In this document: piece after piece, positions 1-10,839 of the stretch | How the letters are laid out: each line of letters begins with the position of its first letter | Numbering within the stretch: position 1 is the first letter of the stretch | Source: Dinochytrium kinnereticum | Taxonomy: Eukaryota > Chytridiomycota > Chytridiomycetes > Chytridiales > Chytridiaceae | Assembly: GCA_027604005.1 (NCBI GenBank) | Contig: JADGJT010000014.1 | Coordinates: forward strand, 1 to 21,119 | Direction of reading: 5' to 3' | DNA: 21,119 bases | Notes under the pieces: model-generated | Told to the model about the DNA's origin: nothing | The model's input: only the letters and a program-made list of their open reading frames with translations | Database searches by the model: none | Position numbers and translations under genes: made by a program

Positions 1-978
1 CCTGAGTCCCTTGATCCCTGGACGACTCCCTTCCCCATACACTCCCACCCTGCCGGTAGTGGGGCGCATCCCAATACGACTGCCCACTCGGGTCGAGATT
101 GACACACGGCCACTTGAGCTACAGGCCGCTAGGGCGTTCGTTCTTCCTCCTAGTGGTAGCCAATAGCGATGGCACAATTCACTCCTCCCCTCCTGGCTAT
201 CTATATTCCGAAGAAGAGACTTGTTGGTCCGGGACTTGAGCGAGGACACCCGATGCCTTGGGGACTCTTCTTGGACCCCCAGCTGTTGCTTCATTCTGCC
301 AGTCTTTTGGTGGCTGTTCTTGGACCCCAGCCTGTTGCCTTCCCTTCCGTCGGCCATCGTGGTAGCCTATGTTAATACCTTATTCCGCCCTGGGCTCTTT
401 CCAACCTTGACCATTTCAAGCGATACACTGTCGGTCTGGGGAACTCGCCGGTTACATTGCCACGGCTCAGGCCCACGTAGGCCATATACCGGCACCCTGT
501 GTCCGATACCTTGCTATACTAGTTGACTTCATGCAGCGCACCTTCTCCCTCCCGACCGATAATCACGCCTCCTTCCTCATTCTCCTTCGCTCTCTTCTCC
601 TCTCAGAGTACTTGACCGTCCCGCTGGCGGCAGTGGAACGCCTAGCCGGCATCGCCATTGCCATCCCTGGGGCTTTGGCCTTCACCCATGATTTCCTCGC
701 TCCTCTAACCAATATGAGTTGTCCCGCTGGCTGCACATGGACCCCCCAAACCTGGAGCAGTGGTCATCGCGCTGGCTTACCTCCGCCCGTGCCTCCGTCA
801 CACTCCGCACATGTGAGTGAAAGGGAACAGCCGCGTTAACTGCTGGATCTAACCTTTTCATCGTTCCATTGTTGTTACCGACGTGGCCAGATGGACGGTG
901 AAAGCTGCACCAAGCCTTTGTGCATTGAGAAAATATCTCGTACGAATGTATCACAGAGTGGTTTTTCACCAATTATAA

Positions 979-1005
979 AAATAATAATAATAATAATAAT
1001 AATAA
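979..1005. repeat. AAT trinucleotide microsatellite
   Basis: About nine consecutive AAT units lie in an AT-rich spacer roughly 0.8 kb upstream of the P4-ATPase start codon. Confidence 0.9.
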
Positions 1006-1139
1006 GCAAATAATAATCCTTTCTACTCTCCCTCTGGTCTAAACCTGTCCACCTCCTGGTTGATACTTTCCACTGCAATAATGCAGTTGCAGTTGTTTTG
1101 TAAAATGTTTCCAATCGAAAATGAATATTTGCACTTGTG

Positions 1140-1165
1140 AATATTATTATTTTTATTATAATATT
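1140..1165. repeat. AT-rich inverted repeat (possible small hairpin)
   Basis: AATATTAT (1140-1147) and its reverse complement ATAATATT (1158-1165) flank a 10-base AT loop. In such AT-rich sequence this could be chance. Confidence 0.45.
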
Positions 1166-1196
1166 AGTTAATTATTGGATCGTCGTGGTCGGCCTT

Positions 1197-1214
1197 TGAC
1201 TGACTGACTGACTG
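1197..1214. repeat. TGAC tetranucleotide repeat
   Basis: Four and a half copies of TGAC in a row mark the change from the AT-rich block to the C/T-rich leader of the P4-ATPase gene. Confidence 0.85.
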
Positions 1215-1819
1215 ATTCTCCTTCACCCCCTCACCTCAACTCACCTCTTTACTCACTCACCCTCTTGACGCACTCACCCTCTTCACTCACTTGCCTTACG
1301 CTCTTGCTGGCAGGCGTCTTCTCTCTCTGACGACGGGCACAAGGAGTGCTGCTGCTGATCATCATTTGCCCACCCACCTCGGCCGTCCCATCCCATCCCA
1401 TCCCACCCCCCAACAAAAAACACTCGGTGACAGCTCCCTCCCTCCCTCGCTCCCTCCCCACGGACACCCGGCACCAAAACACGACGCTTGCCCTTGAGGA
1501 CGGCTTCTCATCCAATAATTCCGTCTTTCTTTCCTGGCGACAACTTTGACCCAGCCAACGGCCATTGTGCAACCCAATCGCACCACTCCCTCCCTCCCTC
1601 ACCCCAACTCTCCTTGCCCAGTCGTCATCGACCAAGAAGAAGCTGCAGCGGTCAACAACCACCCCTTCATTGAATCACCTCCTTCAGGAATCCAGTCCAT
1701 CACGAACCACCCCCCTTCTATAACCCACCAACCCACCCCACCCTGAGAGGATCGCAGGCACGGTGTCGGAATCACAGACGCCCCCCGACCTTCTTCCCCA
1801 TCACCCCCACACCCCGCTC

Positions 1820-4800
1820 ATGGACGAGCGTCAGCACGGGACCGAAGGTGGCAGCAGTGGATCGTCCTTGGCTGCGGATGTAAGTCTTCATGACTCTATT
1901 CGCTCATCTTGCTTCCTTCTTTGCTTGTGTGGGGGATCAGATCATCGCACACCTTGTTCCCAAACCCCTGGTGGTGGCTGCCTTGGGCGGTCGGTGGTTT
2001 GGGTTGCCTCAAGATGAAAGGGTGGAAGAAAGAGGGAAGGGCGGGGTTGGAAATGTTGTTATGAGATGCCGAGAGGTGGTGATCATGAGAGCCAATATTG
2101 TTGATCTGATCAGGAGAGCAGAGGTTGGAAGCAACCAACAATAACCAAAAAAAGAAAAAGAGGTGTCGTTAAAGGTTGAACAATCAGGAGGCATCTAAGG
2201 GAGAAGGAACGCTCAAGTTCATAAACCCCTTCCCCGCCTCTTTCCTGATCCAAGGCTTCCTTCGAAGCAAAAAAAGAAAGCTTGCGCAGGCTCTTCTTCT
2301 AACGCACTTTACATCCTTTTTTTCCCCTGTTTCTTTCCTTTCTCTTAAGCAGGCATCTCTCCGAAACACACCCCATCTACCTCCACACACCCCCCATTCT
2401 CCCCTAAGCATCATCTCGTCCCAGCAACCAAACCTCCCCATAGAGGGGGCCCCCAACCACCCCCAACACACCCACGCACCCCAATTCCTCACCAACTCTG
2501 ACCCAATGGTGCCGGCACCCAATTGGTCGGACAGCCGCGTCTCATCTCCCGAAACCCCGCAGCGGAACGAGCCGGATTCTCATCCCCTGATCTCCACAGA
2601 AGCGCCCTCCAAACAAAGCGCGCCGTCCTCACCTTCCGCGCAACATTCCGCGCCGGGGGGCTCGTCTTTTGCCGCCCCCCCTCCTCCTCAACCGGCGAGC
2701 CTCCCGCCGCCATCAGATGCACAGGAGGTAATTGTGGTGGAGGAGGCATCGGGACCGGCCGGAGATGAGAACCCGTGGGAGGTGAAGTTTCCTTACCCTG
2801 CGAGCTCTTTCAGGAAGGGGAGCAATTACATCCGAACGACAAAGTACACGCTCCTCACGTTCCTTCCTCTCAACCTGTACTTTCAGTTTCGCCGATTCTA
2901 CAATCTCTACTTTCTGGCTGGAGCACTGTCAGTGTTTTACGGATCGTCGTCGCTGTCGCCTGTTTCGCAGATTGCGCCGCTGGTGATCGTTTTGGCGTTT
3001 GCGGCGGTCAAGGATGCCATTGAGGATTATTGGAGGTATCAGTCGGATAGGGAGGCCAACAATTACACGGCGAAGGTGTTGAAGAATGGGGTGAAGCAGG
3101 ATGTGCTGGCCATGAACATCAACCCTGGAGACATTATTTACGTTGTGAAGGGGGAGAAGTTTCCTGTTGATGCGGTTTTGATTAGCACCAGTTATGATGA
3201 TGGGACTTGCTTTATTGAGACTGCTGAGTTAGATGGGTGGGTAGTGTCTGCTTCTTATCCTTTCCGCTTTCCCTTTACTTGTTTTTCCTTATTTTTTTTT
3301 CTCTTTTTTCTCTTCCCTTCTTTCTTTTTTTTACCCTTTCTCCCCTCTTCTTTTTCTTCCTTTTTCCTTTCAACTTTGGATGCTGTTTTTTGCTTGTTTT
3401 TCTTTTGTTGCCATATCTCTACTGACACTTTGTTTATCTCTGGCTCCTTTTACAGTGAAACCAACTTGAAGCGGCGTTCAGCTCTTGAGTACCTGTCAAA
3501 GGTTACAAGCACCGAGGTGAGGGAATTCTTGGCCGCACATGATTCGTTTTCTTTTTTTTCGTCCTCCCTCTCTTTCAGGGCATAAGCGGATTACGTTCTA
3601 ACTGAGCCCACTTCCTTAACCAGGCCGTCACAAAACTATGGGGTCAAGTCCAATGCGAGCGCCCGAACGAGCGTCTGACCTCCTTCGAAGGACGTCTCGG
3701 CGTGTCCCTTTCCGGAAACGAGAGCGACAAGAAAGTCTTCTCCCTTTCCATGACCAACCTCCTTCTCCGAGGATCCGTTCTCCGCAATACCGATTACTGT
3801 TGGGCGGCTGTTGTCTACACTGGCCCAAACACCAAGATCATCAAGAATCTGAAGCAGAGCGGTGTGAAAACGTCGAGGTTAGAGGCAAAGTTGAACTGGC
3901 TGGTTGTTTTCGCGTTCATCTACAATGCCGTGTTGCTGTTTGGGTCGACTTTCTTGGAGTGGACGCATTACAGGAGCGTTCAGGCTCAGGAGGCGATCAA
4001 TAGGCAGAGCAATCCGGTGTTTTATGCCGTCTATTGGTACCTCGAGGCTGCTGATACCCCTGCTGTAAGCAACTTTTTTCCATCCCTCTATATTTACGTG
4101 TGATTGTTTTTTGTTATTGTTTTTTTCTTCTTTTCGTTTCTTACTTTCCCGGCAATATTATTGAAACGCTTCCCTATCCCCGACACTCAGTGGCGAAACT
4201 TCCTCGACTACTTTGTGAGCTTCTTCTCCTTGTACACCTACGTGATCCCCATCTCCCTCTTTGTGACGATCGAGATGGTCCGTCTCGCGCAGGGTCGATT
4301 CATGATGTGGGATCGCAAGATGACGCTTCTGAGACGTCCTCCGCCGCCGGCGCCGTCGGATGCCAAGGCTGAGAAGGTCAAGATGAAGGCTAATAACACG
4401 AATCTGAATGAGGATCTTGGGGCTGTTGAGTACGTTTTCTCGGATAAGACTGGGACGTTGACGCAGAATGAGATGAGGCTTGCTAGGTGGTTTGTGGATG
4501 GGCTTATCTTGGATGAGATGGCTGAGCCGGGGGGGTTTGGGAAGAGGTTGAGGGTGAGTGTCGGGGTTAGGGTGTTTTGTTTTTTTTTTCTCCTTTTTTT
4601 TTTTTTACCTTGCCTCTTTTGTTTTGTTTTTGTTGTTGTTGTTTGTTTTTAAGGGGGTTGAAAGTGGGGGGCTTTTCTTTTCTTCTTTTTCTTTTTTTTT
4701 CTCGTTGATGTGGGGTTTGGGAGAGGGAGGCTTTTACTAAAGTTTGTTTTCTTTTTTGGTTCTGTGGTTGCTTCCAGGATCCAACAACCCCCAAACATCT

Positions 4801-7151
4801 TCACCACACCATGAACCTCTTCTCCCGCGCAATAGCCGTCTGCCACGGGGTGATCCCCTCCATCGATGAAAAGACCCATATGATGGTCTACGAGTCCCAA
4901 TCCCCCGACGAGACGGCGCTCCTCCACGGCATGGCATCTAACGACGTGAAGCTGATATCCCGGAACAAATCCCAGGTAACGATCACAGTTCACGGCGAGA
5001 ACCAGACCTACGAGATCCTCCAGGTGCTCGAGTTCTCCTCTGACCGCAAGCGGATGTCGGTGATTGTTCGAACACCTGAGGGCATCCATCTTTACTGCAA
5101 GGGAGCGGACAACATTATCTTTGCCAGGCTCGGCTCGTCACCCGATTTGAATCCCCCTGAGGTTCTGTCTAAGGCTGAGGCTGCTGTTCAGAGGTTCTCG
5201 GAGTTTGGGTTGAGGACGTTGGTGATTGCTTATCGGTCCATGACGGAGGAGGAGTACGTGACGTTTATGACGGATTACGAGGCCGCCGAACGGTCCCTGA
5301 CCAATCGTGAGAAGAAGGTTGCGGCCGCGTGTGAGCAGGTTGAGCGAAACCTCCAGCTGTTGGGCTGCACGGCCATCGAGGATCGACTCCAGGATGAGGT
5401 TCCTGAAACCATTGACTACCTCCTCCGTTGTGACATACGCATCTGGCTTCTCACAGGTGACAAGCAGGAGACAGCGATCAACATTGGCATGTCGGCCAAG
5501 CTGATCTCCCCAGAGATGGCGGTAATGATCCTGAACACCAAGACCGAGTCAGAGGTGGGACCAGCGCTTGACAACCTGATTGAGACGATGACGGACAGGA
5601 CTGATGGGAGACCGAACGCGCTTGTGGTGAATGGGGAGACGTTGGGACACATCTTTGACTCAAAGCAGGAGGCGAAGCTTCTCCATGTTGGCGTGAACTG
5701 TCACTCCGTCATCTGCTGTCGCGTGACCCCGCTTCAGAAGGCGCTGGTCGTGAAGCTCGTTCGACAGACTCTCAAGAAGGTCACGCTGGCCATTGGTGAT
5801 GGAGCCAACGATGTCTCGATGATCCAGGCGGCGGATGTTGGGGTTGGGATCATGGGTCGAGAGGGTAATCAGGCTGTTCGATCTGCGGATTTCGCGTTCG
5901 GGGAGTTTCGATTCCTCCGTCGCCTGATCGCCGTTCACGGGAGATACAGCTACCTTCGAATGTCACAGCTGATCTACTACAGCTTCTACAAGAACCTGAC
6001 GGCCATCACTGTTCAATGGTGGTTTGGGTTTTACAGCCTGTGGAGCGGACAGCTTGTGTATGAGGATATATTCATCTCTGCTTACAATGTTGTGTTTACT
6101 GGGGTCCCGCCGTTGTTTTTGGCGGTGTTTGAGAGGGATGTCAATGAGGATAAGATTGAGATGTATCCGGAGCTTTATCGTCAGGTCAAGGGGGGGCTTT
6201 ACTGGAATTGGACGCATAAGGTGGGCGTGTTGCTCAGCTCGTTGTGGCATTCACTTGGTGAGTCTTAATTCCGATGGATTCTTTCTTCCATTAATTTCTC
6301 TTTATTTATTTCATTTTTTTTTTTTTACGTTCTTTCTTGTTTTCTTACCCCCGCGAAAAAAACAACAACAAAACAAATAAAACCCCTAACCCAACCCCGT
6401 CCTCCCTCCCCCCTCAAAAGCGATCTACTACGCCGTCTACTTTGCCTTTGGAGAATCGGTGCTGACGGGTGACGGTCGAAGCTCTGGTTACTGGATTCAA
6501 GTCTACACTTTTGGCACCCCGATGCTTCTGACGGTCCTCCTGAAGTGCTCCCTGATGACCCGACATTGGGTGTGGTTGACGTGGTTTGGGATCATTGGCT
6601 CTGCGATCGCCAATATTGTGATTCAGTGGTTTGTTGAGTTTCTTCTCATTGGGGGATCGACGGGGACGACAATTGAGCAGCACAGTGTGATCCCGTATTA
6701 CCTTTTGTGTTTGTTTGTTCCGGCTGTGTGTTTGGTGCCGGATGTTATTGTCATGTAGTGAGTGTTTTTCTTTTCTCTCTCTTTTCTCTTATTTATTTTT
6801 TTTTCCGTTTTGTTGTCGTGGGGCTTTCTTTCGTCGTCTGTCCACCCCTTTTCCCTTTGTTTTTCTCTTTCCTCCTCTTTCCCCCCCCCCCAGGATTCAT
6901 TTGTTTCCAAGTAAAAACAAAAGCAAAAAAAAAAAACTGACACCCTCTTTTTCTTCTCTTCTATCTCTTTCCCCGCCCCCTTTAGCGTCAAACGGCAGTA
7001 TTACCCCACCGACCCTGACATTATCAGTGAGGAGACAGCGAGACAGAGGAGACAGAGGAAGGCGGAGATGAAGGCTGGGAAGAAGAAGGTTGCTGTTCAG
7101 AATGGGGTGGAGGAGGTTCAGATGACGCAGATTGAGAGGAGCGCTGCTTGA
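1820..7151 (+). CDS. P4-type ATPase, phospholipid-translocating flippase (8 exons, 1263 aa)
   Basis: Exons: 1820-1879, 2353-3236, 3456-3516, 3624-4064, 4191-4553, 4778-6257, 6421-6757, 6986-7151; phases agree throughout. P4-ATPases use ATP to move phospholipids to the cytosolic leaflet of Golgi, endosome or plasma membranes, usually with a Cdc50-type beta subunit. Visible motifs are actuator DGET (314-317), M4 PISL (502-505), phosphorylated Asp in DKTGT (D567), SPDE (645-648) and KGAD (711-714) in the nucleotide domain, TGDK (829-832) and hinge GDGAND (943-948). Ten hydrophobic segments fit the fold. The C-terminal YVKRQYYP is typical of P4 pumps. The first ~110 residues are Pro/Ser-rich and disordered. 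A Pro-rich insert (RRPPPPAPS) lies between M4 and DKTGT. The C-tail is short and basic. Exon 1 is the least certain part; without it translation could start at the in-frame ATG 2506. Substrate class cannot be fixed: the Gln-Gln pair of Drs2/ATP8A-type M1 is not evident. Confidence 0.96.
1880..2352 (+). other. Intron 1 of the P4-ATPase gene (473 nt)
   Basis: The donor GTAAGT follows codon 20 (Asp). A pyrimidine tract and AAGCAG acceptor precede an exon that continues in phase 0, and TTCTAAC near 2297-2303 is a likely branch site. It is by far the longest intron in the window. The first exon has no conserved domain, so it is supported only by splice signals and frame agreement. Confidence 0.65.
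3237..3455 (+). other. Intron 2 of the P4-ATPase gene, stop-free and divisible by three
   Basis: Donor GTGGGT and acceptor TTTACAG. The intron is 219 nt, phase 2, and interrupts the Gly codon of the actuator DGET motif. Unspliced it would read through as a Phe-rich 73-residue insert, because it is dominated by T and C. Confidence 0.9.
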
Positions 7152-8574
7152 AGGGTGTTTGTTCTTTTTGTTGGTCGGTTGGTTGGATGAGAGTGGAAGG
7201 AGAGGGGATGGGGGTATGTTGATCTCGTCTGCTTTTGTCGTCTACTTTTGACCTGTTGGGGTGGTTGGTTGGTTTAGGCTTGCCGGATATTATTATATTT
7301 TCTTTTTTTTCCTTTTCGTTCTTTTTACTTGTGTTATTTTGAGATCTGCGGTGCACGTGGCTGAACGAGTCACGCCCTCGTTCCATCCTCTTTCTTTTTT
7401 TCTACTTTCTTTGTTCTCGTCATTTTTTTTTTTTTTGGCTCCCTTCCCCTCACGTCAATGTGGCTTCTCTTCCAAGTGGTGCAACTTTTTTTTTTGTTGT
7501 TGTTGTTTCGTTTGTTTTTTTTTGTTTTTGGCCGTATCTTGCTTCACCACCTTTCTCTATCCCCCTTTTTTAATTTTTTTTTAAATTTTAATTTTAAGTC
7601 TGTCGTTGTTTTTGTCTTTGTCGGCGTTTTTTATTTCCTTTTTTAATTTTTTGTTTGTTTGTTTGCTTCTTGGTTCTTGTTATGTTTTCCATGTCGAGGG
7701 TTGGGTTCGCCCGCCTTTGATTTCTTTTCTTTTCTTCTTTATTCGAAAAAATTTTTTTCTTCGTCCTTTTCTTTTTTTTTCTTTTTTTTTTTTTTGCTTG
7801 TTTTAGAAAACCCGCCCCGTTCTTTGTTTGCTGTCTAGAGCAAGGTTTGGTTAGGGCGCTGATAAATGGTTAGCTTCATCTCCTCAGTATTTTTTTTCTC
7901 TTTCTTTTTTTCGCTGTGGTTTTCTCTTCATTCTATCTCTTTTATCCTACTACAGATATATTTAGACCTTTCGCCTTTCTCTCTCCCTTTCTATCTCTCT
8001 TCTTCTGCCTTGTCTTTCCTCTTTTTTTTTTTTTAACCCTTCTTCAATGCCCTCTTGCGTTCAACGTGTTGTTGGTCTTATCGATTGTGCAAGGGCATCT
8101 TTTTTAAAAAAGTTTTGGATGTTGTTGTTGTTGTTGTTGGTGGTGGTGGTGTTTTTTTTTTCTCTCATTTTAGAAAATCCTTTATAAAGTCAAGATTATT
8201 GTCATGTGTGAGATATCGTTTTGTGTGAGAGTTTTGGTTGCTTTCTTTCTTTTTTTTTTTTCATGTCTGGTCTTTCTTGGAATGATCTTTTAGGTGAGGA
8301 AAAGGGGGTTGATGCTTTTCTTTTTTTTTTGGGAGGGTTGGAAGCAAGGAGGTGACAGGAAAGAAAAAAACGATGCGCGAGAGAAAAAGAAAAAACAAAA
8401 CCAAGCGGGAGCGATACAGAAAAACGCTGACAACCAAAAAAAACAAAACAAAAACAAACAACAAACAACAACAACAAGAGCAATAACAAAATATGCCCCC
8501 AGCAACCCAAACCTCCAACCATGTCCCGCTCAAAAAAGTCAGCAATCCATGAAAACAAAAACAATCCAAGCAAA
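7152..8574. other. Convergent spacer: 3' flanks of the P4-ATPase and F-box-like genes
   Basis: No gene is supported. Bases 7152-8290 are extremely T-rich on the plus strand, with many T runs of 8-14, and open frames here translate only to Phe-rich nonsense. Bases 8340-8520 are A-rich on the plus strand, hence U-rich in transcripts of the minus-strand gene. A GTT/GGT repeat sits at 8121-8151 and a perfect 14-base palindrome CTTTTTTAAAAAAG at 8099-8112. I found no exact AATAAA on either transcript strand. Confidence 0.7.
8121..8151. repeat. GTT/GGT trinucleotide repeat
   Basis: Six GTT units run directly into about four GGT units in the T-rich convergent spacer. Confidence 0.85.
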
Positions 8575-10839
8575 TCATCCAACGCTTCCCTCAAACTGCG
8601 TCTCCCTGACCAAGACCGACAACAAGTTTTCCGAAACATGAGCATACACAGCCATCACATCCCCAACATCCATCCCAAACCCAGTGATCCGGAGGTAAAG
8701 CTCCCCCCCAGGTATAGCCAAAAACGCCCTCGAAGCCTCCTGACAGTAGCCCCTAACCTTCACCGACCGATTCACAGGCACAGTCTTTGTCGGCGACCTC
8801 TCCTCATCATCATCCACCATCGATGCCGCAACCTCCTTTATGGGCGCCTGGATCCACTCCAAGAGTCTCCGAGCGGACGCAGCGGACGCCTCCTTGCTCT
8901 CCTTGATGGCTCTTGCGGCGCTGATGTCGATGGCGACGAGGATCTCCACGCGTTTCTCCACGGCCTGCCACACGCGAAGGAACTCGAGGATAGGGGATTC
9001 GCCTCCCGCAAAGGATCGGAAGATAGGGTAAAAGGCTTCCGGAAGGTATCGAGCTGGACAGGAGAGGGTGTAGCGAAGGGCCAGGGAGGGGGTTGGGGGA
9101 AGGTGACGGGAGATGAGGGGTTCAAGGTCTTTGGAGACGTAATGGAGGATGAGATTTAATCTTGCTGGGGAGAGGAGGGCTGTGAGTGTTGGATTGGAGG
9201 AGGGGGTTGGGGGGACGGTTTTCCATTCGACTGCTTGACGCCATTGAGACCAGAGTTGAAGCATGGGTTGCCCCATGAGTGGCAAGTCAATCTCAGCCAC
9301 CCGCCGGTTGGTCGAATCCAGTTGCAAGAGAAACTGATCATGAACGCATACATGTCCAACGTTCTTATAAATCTCAGCCTGATGATGTCCGCGGCGAAAC
9401 TCAAACTCATTGTACGGCCTTCTCTCATGCCACGAGTCTGAGGGGTCGCTCATCAAGAGGTCATGTGAGGTGTAGGATTGAAGCTTTGTCTCAGAGGGTC
9501 GTTTGAGGACGTCGTGGTGCACCTCAGATGGGTTGAAGGAGTGAGTTGGTGGGGCTTCTCGGTCTTGAGACGTGACTTTGGTTTCCATGATTTGCTCCAA
9601 GGATGGACGGGGCGCGTCAGTTGATGGTCTAGTGAGGGATGAGCTGCGGGATCGGACGCTAGTCAGGCGGGAGCCGGTGAGGGGTCGAGGTTGATCGGAT
9701 CTCGACCTTCTGGCCTCCTTTGATGTTGAGGTGAAGAGAATGCAAAGTTGGGATTTAAATGTTTTGGAATTTTGATGCGTGGGGCGTGGGGGAAGGATCG
9801 CGTCAAAGTGCAGAACAATTGAAAGAGAGTTAATTACCTCCCCTACTGCACTTCCGTCCTCCAAGAGCGCCAGTGATGATCGGCGTTTTGTAATCCTCGA
9901 TTGCGACTCATGATGTCTCAAGGTAGCCGAGGGCCCAAATGGATCCACAACAGGAACAGCGATCCTGAGCCCTCGAAACGTCTCTTTTTTGAACTTGTTC
10001 CTCTTCTTATCCATGGGTCTAAACCGAGCAACATACCTCCCATATTCTGTGCTATAAAACCCCACCAGTCCAAAAGGCATCAAAAGCGCCTCAACGGATG
10101 CAGCATCCCCCAACTTCCCAACAGCCTCCTCATCCAGCATTGCAACCCAAACCTCAGAGGATCTGACCATCCCATCCAACGACTCAAACCAGCTCCTGGA
10201 CACTGCTCTGACGCGCCTGACATCACTTGGGGGGAGGTAGCTCGCAATCCGAGTGACGAGTTTAGGTTGAGCGCCAACCCTAAAGTCAGATAAACTCGCC
10301 CACCTCTCATGAAGCATTGGCCTTGACAGTCTGTTGATGAAGGAGATGGGGACCTGGGAGACGTCATTTGCGACGGTCCAGAGCATCTTGGACACCCCTA
10401 CGCTCGCATCCATGATAGTCTCCGCGGCGGCCATTGCACCACTCATGAGGAGCTGACCAGTGATTAAAGGAACGTCGGAGGCAGGGTTGGGGGTCGTGAT
10501 GGTCATGGTGAGGTTTGACCTGGATACATCGTCAATGACTGTTGGTGTCTGATCATCTGGGGTCACTGCAAGGCTGGATCCGGTATCGATTTCATGAGTG
10601 ATGGATGGGTGAGTTGGGAAGATTGCCTCCTTGATCGAATACGCGGGACTGATCTCCTCATCATCGTCAACGTCGGGGGTAGGGTGAACCTAAATTTGGC
10701 AAAAGAAACGGTGTTGTTCAGTGCTGCTCCAGCCGTTAGCCAACCCTCCAGCGCATCCACCATAGATCGCATCCCTCCTCCATCCTCGACGGAGGGAGTC
10801 TCTCACCTGCGGCTCGCCCAGCGACAGACTGTTGCCCAT
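8575..10839 (-). CDS. F-box-like protein with predicted N-myristoylation (3 exons, 675 aa)
   Basis: Exons on the minus strand are 10839-10807, 10689-9838 and 9717-8575, with introns of 117 and 120 nt, all phase 0. Exon 1 encodes only MGNSLSLGEPQ, an excellent N-myristoylation signal (Gly2, Asn3, Ser6). The exon 2 frame is closed by a TAG at the acceptor, so an upstream exon is required. Residues about 150-190 (PKLVTRIASYLPPSDVRRVR and the following AVSRSW...VW) match the F-box pattern, which normally binds Skp1 in an SCF ubiquitin ligase. Residues 296-340 are Ser/Arg-rich. The C-terminal ~280 residues look folded (VGHVCVHDQFLLQLD, GELYLRITGFGMDVGDVMAV) but match no family I know; they would be the substrate-binding part. 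The gene is divergent from the dehydrogenase gene across a 467-nt promoter region and convergent with the flippase gene. F-box call moderate; substrate unknown. Confidence 0.8.
9718..9837 (-). other. Probable in-frame intron 2 of the F-box-like gene
   Basis: Read on the minus strand, the donor is GTAATT, weaker than others in this window, and the acceptor is CATCAAAG. The intron is 120 nt, phase 0 and stop-free, so translation continues whether or not it is removed; retention adds 40 residues. It is called an intron because its sequence is pyrimidine-rich with CTCAAC before the acceptor and the encoded stretch looks non-protein-like. Confidence 0.6.

Larger units (their letters stand above)
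1..1819. other. Left-end spacer and 5' leader of the P4-ATPase gene
   Basis: No gene is supported here. Bases 1-950 are fairly GC-rich with several open frames of about 100 codons on both strands, none with a recognisable domain. Bases 960-1170 are strongly AT-rich, with an AAT microsatellite and a small inverted repeat. Bases 1200-1819 are C/T-rich with repeated CTCACC- and TCCC-type motifs, typical of a fungal core promoter and leader, and lead to the ATG at 1820. No clear TATA box was found. Confidence 0.6.

Noticed and set aside
531..839. 102-codon plus-strand frame in the left spacer as a gene
   Set aside because: No recognisable domain, no splice partners, and similar-length frames overlap on the opposite strand.
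6380..6400. CCCTAACCC near the end of flippase intron 6, like a telomere repeat
   Set aside because: There is only one unit, and it fits a CTAAC branch site 20-30 nt before the acceptor.
7261..8107. Several Phe-rich open frames that resemble membrane peptides
   Set aside because: They arise from poly-T in a 3' flank; there is no codon structure, domain or splice logic.
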